Assembly: GCA_937907455.1 (NCBI GenBank)
Contig: CALESQ010000072.1
Location: forward strand, 1-15,491
Reading direction: 5' to 3'
Source: an uncultured Caldilineales bacterium
GTDB taxonomy: Bacteria; Chloroflexota; Anaerolineae; JAAEKA01
Length of the DNA stretch: 15,491 nucleotides
The stretch's first letter is position 1. Each line of letters begins with the position of its first letter. A model generated the notes under the pieces. That model was not told the DNA's origin and did no database searches. It worked only from the letters and a program-made list of their open reading frames with translations. Position numbers and translations under genes: made by a program. Positions 6,376-11,437 of this stretch are shown piece after piece.

Positions 6376-8934
6376 CTAGTTCACGCTGATCTGCGAACCT
6401 TGTTCGGTTTTCACCACCTCGATGCGGGCGGGAAACAGGTCTTTCAGTTCGTCAATGTGGGTGATCACCAAAACGCGCTCGAAGTCGTGTTGGATCGAGG
6501 TGATGGCCTGCACCAGGCGCTCGCGGCCCTGCACGTCCTGCGTGCCAAAGCCTTCGTCTACAATCAGGGTTTGCAGGGCGGCCCCGCTGCGCCGCGCCAG
6601 CAGTTTGCTGAGGGCAATGCGGATGGCAAGATTGGCACGAAACGCCTCGCCGCCGGAGAACAGGCTATAGTCGCGGCTGCCCAGCTCGTCACTTAAAATG
6701 ATCTCCAGCGTTTCGCGCAGTTCCTGGGTGGTTTTGGTCTCGCGCTGGGTTTCCAGGCGCACGGTCATGCGGCCATCGGTCATGCGCGTTAACAATTGGT
6801 TGGCTTCGGCCTCCAGCTCTGGAATAGCGGCTTCGATGATCATGGCTTGCAAGCCTTTTTTGCCGAAGGCGGCTTGCAGCTCTTCGTAGAGGCTTTGTTG
6901 CCGCGTCACGCTGTCCAGCTCGGCAGCCAGCACCAGGCGACGTTCAGCCTGGGCGCGGCAGGCATCCAGGCGTTGACGGGCTGCGCCCAGGCGCTGGCGC
7001 GCGTCGTTGGCGGTGCGCGCCAGGTGTTGCACCTCACGGCTACACTGGGCCAGGTGCGCTTCGACCTGGGGCAAGCGCGCCACGGCGGTCAGCAGCTCGC
7101 TATGGCGTGATTGATCAGCGTTTTGGCTTTGTTGCAGTTGTTGATGCAGGGCACGGGCGTGGGTGATGCGCGCCTGCAGGTCTTCGGTGCGGCTCAGGGC
7201 CATCTGCATCTGCGTGTGGCGCTCGTCGAAGCTTTCCAGCTCGCGGGCCTGGCGGCGCACTTCCTCGTGGGCGGCGCTGTCGTAGGCTAGTTCGGCCAAC
7301 TGCGCGCTGAGCTGATGCAGTGCCGCAGTGGTTTCGTGCGCATAGTCTTCGTTTGCCAGTTGTGCGGCCACCTGAGCAGCACGGTTTTGCAGCGGAGCCA
7401 GCTCGGCGGCGGCGGTGGCGGCCTGCGCGGCCTGCTGCTCGGCGCGGGCTTCGTCGCGCTGCCAGCGGCTACGCGCCCGCAGGGCGCTGTCGGCTTCGGC
7501 TAATTGGGCTTCGGCGGCCTTGCCTGCTATGGCAATTTCGCTGATGCGCGCCTGGTTGAGGCGAAAACGGTCACCACGTGTCTCGCCGTCACGTTGGTAC
7601 TCGGCCAGCACGCGGCTGCGTTCGGCATCGCCCAGGGGCTGGCGGCATACGGGGCACAACGCTTCGACGCTTTCCAGCGAGGTCATTTTTTCGCGCAGAG
7701 TTTTCATTTCGGCCTGCAAGGTTTTGTTGTGCGCTTCCAGCCCGGCCCGTTCTTCGGTCAATTGATGAATGGTGCGGCGCAGTTCGCCTTGCTGTGCTTC
7801 CAGTTGCGCCAGCCGCATCAGCTCGTCGCGGGCCTGCTGAAGCTGCTGGCCGGCCTCATCAGCCTGCGCGGCCGTGGCCTGCAAGCGCTGCTGTTGCTCT
7901 TCCAGGCTGCGCTGCTGGGTTTCCAACTCGAAACGCGCCTGACGGATGCGGCTTTCCAGCCGGTTTTGCTCGGCTTGCCACGTCACCTGTTGGCTGAGCT
8001 GTTGATTGAGCGTTTGATCGGCTTGACGCGCGGCTTGCCAGGCACGGTAGCCCTGGCCGATGGCAGCTTGCTGTGTCAACAGGCTTTCGTCTGCGGCCAG
8101 ACGGCTGAGATCTTGCTGCAACTGGGCTTCACCGGCGGCCAGTTGGCGTTTGAGCTGCTCCAGCCGGGTGTGCAGGTCGTCGGCCATGCGGCGTTGTGCC
8201 TGCAATTCCTGCCGCTCGGCGCGTGCGGCCTGCTCGGCCTGCTCGGCCTGACGCAGTTGGCTGCTCCAGGCATCCAGTTGCTGTTGGGCTTGCTCCAGTT
8301 CTTGCTGATAGCTGTCAGTGCGGGCCAGCTCATCATCAATGGCCTGAAGCTGCGCGCTCAGGCGCACGGCCTCTTGCTTGTGTTCGCGCGCCCGTTCTTT
8401 GGCTCGCGCTTCGTAGTCGTCGTAGACGCCCAGCCCCAGGATGTTGGCCAGGATTTGCTTGCGCTGGTTGGCCGGTTTTACGGTGAATTCGTCGGCGCGA
8501 CCCTGCATCAGAAAGGCGGAGTTGATGAAGGTGTCATAGTCCATGCGCAACAGGTTGATGATGGCCTGTTCGGTGTCGCGTACCGTTGGCTCGGTGATGG
8601 GCCGCCACTCGCCTTCTGCCTGGCTGACTTGCAGTTGCAGGTCGCTTTTGCCGCTGCGTCCTTTGCGTTCGCGGCTGCGAATCACGCGGTAACGTTGCTC
8701 GCCCAGGGCAAATTCAAAATCTACGCTCATAGCGCTTTGTCCCAGGTGGATCAGCTCATCGGCCTGGTTGGAGCGGGCGCGCCCCCACAAGGCCCAGGTG
8801 ATGGCATCCAGCAGGGCCGATTTGCCGTGGCCGTTGTTGCCGGAAAGGCAGGCCAGGTGCAGGCCGCTGAAATCCAGCGGGTCTGGGTCGCGATAGGACA
8901 TGAAGTTGTGCAGGGTGAGTTTGAGCGGGATCAT
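6376..8934 (-). CDS. sbcC: SbcC/Rad50-type SMC-like ATPase, exonuclease subunit
   Basis: The protein has 852 residues, somewhat shorter than Escherichia coli SbcC. The N-terminal half-ATPase has Walker A GNNGHGKS (32-39) and a Q-loop FLMQGRADEF (141-150). A long Gln/Ala/Glu-rich coiled coil follows on both sides of the zinc hook CPVC (427-430). The C-terminal half has the ABC signature LFSGGEAF (758-765), Walker B TLIVDEGFG (789-797) and the H-loop ITHIDEL (824-830), so it appears intact. With the nuclease SbcD (Mre11), this family opens hairpins, processes double-strand ends and removes protein blocks. No sbcD lies in the window, which is unusual because the two genes are commonly adjacent. 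The start overlaps the dehydrogenase stop as ATGA, placing sbcC inside a sugar-modification operon. Confidence 0.95.
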   Translation of the reverse strand: MIPLKLTLHNFMSYRDPDPLDFSGLHLACLSGNNGHGKSALLDAITWALWGRARSNQADELIHLGQSAMSVDFEFALGEQRYRVIRSRERKGRSGKSDLQLQVSQAEGEWRPITEPTVRDTEQAIINLLRMDYDTFINSAFLMQGRADEFTVKPANQRKQILANILGLGVYDDYEARAKERAREHKQEAVRLSAQLQAIDDELARTDSYQQELEQAQQQLDAWSSQLRQAEQAEQAARAERQELQAQRRMADDLHTRLEQLKRQLAAGEAQLQQDLSRLAADESLLTQQAAIGQGYRAWQAARQADQTLNQQLSQQVTWQAEQNRLESRIRQARFELETQQRSLEEQQQRLQATAAQADEAGQQLQQARDELMRLAQLEAQQGELRRTIHQLTEERAGLEAHNKTLQAEMKTLREKMTSLESVEALCPVCRQPLGDAERSRVLAEYQRDGETRGDRFRLNQARISEIAIAGKAAEAQLAEADSALRARSRWQRDEARAEQQAAQAATAAAELAPLQNRAAQVAAQLANEDYAHETTAALHQLSAQLAELAYDSAAHEEVRRQARELESFDERHTQMQMALSRTEDLQARITHARALHQQLQQSQNADQSRHSELLTAVARLPQVEAHLAQCSREVQHLARTANDARQRLGAARQRLDACRAQAERRLVLAAELDSVTRQQSLYEELQAAFGKKGLQAMIIEAAIPELEAEANQLLTRMTDGRMTVRLETQRETKTTQELRETLEIILSDELGSRDYSLFSGGEAFRANLAIRIALSKLLARRSGAALQTLIVDEGFGTQDVQGRERLVQAITSIQHDFERVLVITHIDELKDLFPARIEVVKTEQGSQISVN

Positions 8935-9923
8935 GGCTGGCGGGGTTGGGTGGCCTCAATGTGCGCCAACAGGCCGGTTTCGATTCTGTCGGCTACGGTC
9001 ATCACGCGGATCGCTTCATGGCTGCCGACGCGCGGCGCGCTGCCGTCGCGCACGCAGGCGAGGAAATGCTGAATTTCCGCGGCCAGCGGCTCGATCTGAG
9101 GCACGTAGACCTGTTCGATCAGCCCCTCCTGGCGATAAAGCACCTCGTCGCGCTGGGCAAAATAGTCGGCGGATGATTGGCGATGCACCATCACCGTGCG
9201 CGTGAGGAAATCGGCTACCACGTAGGCATCGGCGCAGGTTACGGCCATCTGGCGCACTTTGTGCTGGGTGATTTTGCTGGCGGTAACACCGGCGATCTGG
9301 CCGGAGGCAAAGGTTAGCTGGGCCGCGGCATAATCGGGCTGAGACGAACGCACGCGGCTGCCGGTGGCGCTGACATCCAGCAGGGGGGCGCCGATCAGGG
9401 TAAGGATCAGGTCCAGGTCGTGCACCATCAGGTCGTAGACCACGCTGACATCTGCGGCACGGGTGGCGAAGGGGCTGAGGCGGCGCGCCTCGATAGCCAG
9501 AATGTGGTGTTGGGCCAGCACGTTGGCTAACTCGACAAAGGTGGGGTTAAAGCGTTCGACATGGCCGATCTGCAACACGCGCTGGCGCGGCTGTGCGGCT
9601 GCGGCCAGTTCGTGGCATTGGGCAATGGAGGCCGCCATGGGTTTTTCCATCAGCACATGCACGCCGCGTGTCAGGCAGGCCATGCCCAATTCGTGGTGCA
9701 GGGTGGTGGGTGCGGCAATGGTGACTGCCTCGGCTTCGTCGAGCAGGGTGCGAAAATCGGTGTGTGCGTGTACTCCGTAGCGGTCGGCGATGGCGCGGGC
9801 GCGGGCGGGATCGGCATCGGCCACGCCTACCAATTGGCTGCCAGGTAATGAGGCGTAGATGCGGGCGTGATGCTGGCCGATGTTGCCCACGCCGATGACG
9901 CCGGTGCGAATCGAGTCGCTCAT
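8931..9923 (-). CDS. Gfo/Idh/MocA family oxidoreductase, probably nucleotide-sugar dehydrogenase
   Basis: From the ATG at 9923 the protein has 330 residues, typical of the family. The Rossmann motif is GVIGVGNIGQHHA (8-20), followed by VADADPARA, the conserved MEKPMA (92-97), and GHVERFNP (120-127). The catalytic DLMVHDLD helix (164-171) has His168 and Asp171. GHVERFNP is typical of the subgroup annotated as UDP-N-acetylglucosamine 3-dehydrogenase or WbpB/MviM-like proteins. These oxidise C3 of a UDP-acetamido sugar with NAD before transamination. The gene overlaps the preceding acetyltransferase by ATGA and the following sbcC by ATGA. Pairing with a WbpD-like acetyltransferase supports a role in diacetamido sugar synthesis, but the aminotransferase is not in the window. 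Translation from an upstream codon at 10013 would run through the acetyltransferase gene and is unlikely. Confidence 0.85.
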   Translation of the reverse strand: MSDSIRTGVIGVGNIGQHHARIYASLPGSQLVGVADADPARARAIADRYGVHAHTDFRTLLDEAEAVTIAAPTTLHHELGMACLTRGVHVLMEKPMAASIAQCHELAAAAQPRQRVLQIGHVERFNPTFVELANVLAQHHILAIEARRLSPFATRAADVSVVYDLMVHDLDLILTLIGAPLLDVSATGSRVRSSQPDYAAAQLTFASGQIAGVTASKITQHKVRQMAVTCADAYVVADFLTRTVMVHRQSSADYFAQRDEVLYRQEGLIEQVYVPQIEPLAAEIQHFLACVRDGSAPRVGSHEAIRVMTVADRIETGLLAHIEATQPRQP

Positions 9924-10495
9924 GGTGCATCTCCCACGGGGGGCACGGTGCGGTTGCAGGCGGGGCACGGGGCGGGCAGGTTGCTCAGCGGCAGGCGTTG
10001 GCCGCAGGCACACACGCGGGCAGCAAGGCGCGCCGGTGTGCCCAGGGCCAGGGCATGGGCGGGCACATCACGCGTTACCACGGCCCCGGCAGCGATCATG
10101 GCAAAGCGGCCAATGGTTACTCCGGGCAGCACAATGCAGCCTGCACCCAGCGCCGCGCCGTAGCCGATGTGAATGGTGCCAACCTGCCAATCGTCGTTGC
10201 CTTTCAACGTGCCATCCGGGTTGATGGCGCGCGGTGCAAGGTCGTTGGTGAGGATTACCCCCGGGCCGACAAAAACGCCGTCCTCGAGTGTAGCGCCGTG
10301 ATAGACGAAAGCGCCGTTTTGCAGCTTGCAGTTGGCTCCGATCTGCACATCGAAATCCACGTATGCGCCCTTGCCAACAATGCAGTGCTGCCCCAATTGG
10401 GCGCCTTCGCGGATTTGCGCCTGGTGCCAAATTTGTACGCCGTCACCCAGGACGGCGTGAGGAGAAACATCGGCGGTGGGATGGATACGGATCAT
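9920..10495 (-). CDS. Left-handed beta-helix sugar N-acetyltransferase, WbpD/WlbB-like, with C-terminal Cys4 motif
   Basis: The protein has 191 residues. It is built of imperfect hexapeptide repeats through about residue 158 (IHPTADV, LGDGVQI, IGANCKL, IGYGAALGAGC, VTIGRFAMIAAGAVV). GPGVILTNDLAPRA (77-90) matches the conserved TND segment of WbpD/WlbB enzymes, which acetylate the 3-amino group of UDP-2-acetamido-3-amino-2,3-dideoxyglucuronate. The tail has CxC (162, 164) and CxxC (177, 180), a pattern seen in some homologues and able to bind zinc. AGGAG (complement of 10500-10504) is 4 bases before the ATG. This is the first gene of the leftward operon, and only 45 bases separate it from the tandem repeat array. 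The following dehydrogenase gene overlaps by 4 bases. The exact sugar is inferred from family resemblance only. Confidence 0.85.
   Translation of the reverse strand: MIRIHPTADVSPHAVLGDGVQIWHQAQIREGAQLGQHCIVGKGAYVDFDVQIGANCKLQNGAFVYHGATLEDGVFVGPGVILTNDLAPRAINPDGTLKGNDDWQVGTIHIGYGAALGAGCIVLPGVTIGRFAMIAAGAVVTRDVPAHALALGTPARLAARVCACGQRLPLSNLPAPCPACNRTVPPVGDAP
9931..9935 (-). promoter_or_regulatory. Ribosome binding site fixing the dehydrogenase start
   Basis: On the minus strand GGGAG lies 7 bases before the ATG at 9923, inside the end of the acetyltransferase gene. It selects the start immediately ahead of the Rossmann strand. Confidence 0.6.
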
Positions 10496-10540
10496 GGAAC
10501 TCCTGACCAGGTGACGGTGGGGGTGGCGGTTCTGGCTCTG

Positions 10541-11246
10541 GCGGCTCGGTCAGAGATTGGGAACCATCCCGTAGGGACCGGCCGCAGCTATGTTTTTGTT
10601 TGCGCTCGGGCCGGTCTCCAGACCGTGCCCGGTTGTGGTGCGGCTCGGTCGGAGATTGGGAACCATCCCGTAGGGACCGGCCGCAGCGTCGGAGACCGGC
10701 CGCAGCTATGTTTTTGTTTGCGCTCGGGCCGGTCTCCAGACCGTGCCCGGTTGTGGTGCGGCTCGGTCAGAGATTGGGAACCATCCCGTAGGGACCGGCC
10801 GCAGCGTCGGAGACCGGCCGCAGCTATGTTTTTGTTTGCGCTCGGGCCGGTCTCCAGACCGTGCCCGGTTGTGGTGCGGCTCGGTCGGAGATTGGGAACC
10901 ATCCCGTAGGGACCGGCCGCAGCGTCGGAGACCGGCCGCAGCTATGTTTTTGTTTGCGCTCGGGCCGGTCTCCAGACCGTGCCCGGTTGTGGTGCGGCTC
11001 GGTCAGAGATTGGGAACCATCCCGTAGGGACCGGCCGCAGCTATGTTTTTGTTTGCGCTCGGGCCGGTCTCCAGACCGTGCCCGGTTGTGGTGCGGCTCG
11101 GTCGGAGACCGGCCGCAGCGTCGCCCGGTTGTGGTGCGGCTCGGTCGGAGATTGGGAACCATCCCGTAGGGACCGGCCGCAGCGTCGCCCGGTTGTGGTG
11201 CGGCTCGGTCAGAGATTGGGAACCATCCCGTAGGGACCGGCCGCAG
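10541..11246. repeat. Modular tandem repeat array, eight units of 118, 99 or fewer bases
   Basis: Units begin at 10541, 10640, 10758, 10876, 10994, 11093, 11136 and 11200, each with GCGGCTCGGTC. Three modules can be separated. A (47 bases) starts there and ends in GGACCGGCCGCAG. B (19 bases) is CGTCGGAGACCGGCCGCAG. C (52 bases) begins CTATGTTTTTG and ends CCCGGTTGTGGT. Units 2, 3 and 4 are A-B-C (118 bases), units 1 and 5 are A-C (99 bases), unit 6 is a 43-base deletion form, unit 7 is A plus a C remnant (64 bases), and unit 8 is A alone. Apart from one A/G position, copies are practically identical, which points to recent expansion or gene-conversion-like homogenisation. Open frames across it change phase from unit to unit, because 118 is not a multiple of three, so it is most likely non-coding. 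It fills the gap between the secreted-protein gene and the operon start. Confidence 0.95.
10607..10631. other. GC-rich hairpin of module C, first of five copies
   Basis: CGGGC-CGGTCT, the loop CC, then AGACCG-T-GCCCG can form an 11-bp stem with one bulged T. Identical copies are at 10725-10749, 10843-10867, 10961-10985 and 11060-11084. Neither strand has a T-tract after the stem, so these are not ordinary intrinsic terminators. Confidence 0.7.
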
Positions 11247-11329
11247 CGGGGCTTCGACGGCTGTTAAGTGTACCATCAAAGCACAGGTCTGGCGATTCTG
11301 GCGGCGGCGGGTGTTGGTTGCACTAAACA

Positions 11330-11365
11330 CAACAGCCGCCCTTTCGCGGGAAAGGACGGCTGTTG
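11330..11365 (-). terminator. Possible terminator of the secreted-protein gene
   Basis: CAACAGCCG pairs with CGGCTGTTG (9 bp), then one C/A mismatch, then CCTTTC pairs with GAAAGG (6 bp) around a 4-base loop. On the minus strand it is followed by the modest T-rich stretch TGTTTAG. It lies 73 bases beyond the stop codon of the 925-residue protein. The remaining bases between 11247 and 11437 show no gene. Confidence 0.5.
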
Positions 11366-11412
11366 GCATGGTCTCGGCGGTTGGCGTTGCCTGGTGAAGC
11401 GCGGCAATATCC

Positions 11413-11428
11413 AGCCGGATCACCGGCT
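11413..11428 (-). other. Small stem-loop just after the secreted-protein stop
   Basis: AGCCGG and CCGGCT form a 6-bp stem around the loop ATCA, 9 bases after the TAA on the minus strand. There is no T-tract; it may protect the 3' end or simply be chance. Confidence 0.25.
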
Positions 11429-11437
11429 AGCGCAGGC

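Noticed and set aside
7504..9072. 522-codon open frame on the plus strand antisense to sbcC
   Set aside because: It is a shadow frame of GC-rich coding DNA. SbcC on the other strand has all its motifs in order.
9924..10013. 30-residue N-terminal extension of the dehydrogenase
   Set aside because: It would lie within the acetyltransferase gene. The ATG at 9923 has a good ribosome binding site and an ATGA overlap like its neighbours.
10541..11246. CRISPR array
   Set aside because: The repeats are contiguous modules without unique spacers, units are around 100 bases, and no cas genes are nearby.
10541..11423. Long open frames across the repeat array on both strands
   Set aside because: They arise because the repeat lacks stop codons. 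A 118-base unit shifts the frame at every copy, so no constant peptide repeat is encoded, and no ribosome binding site or recognised domain is present.
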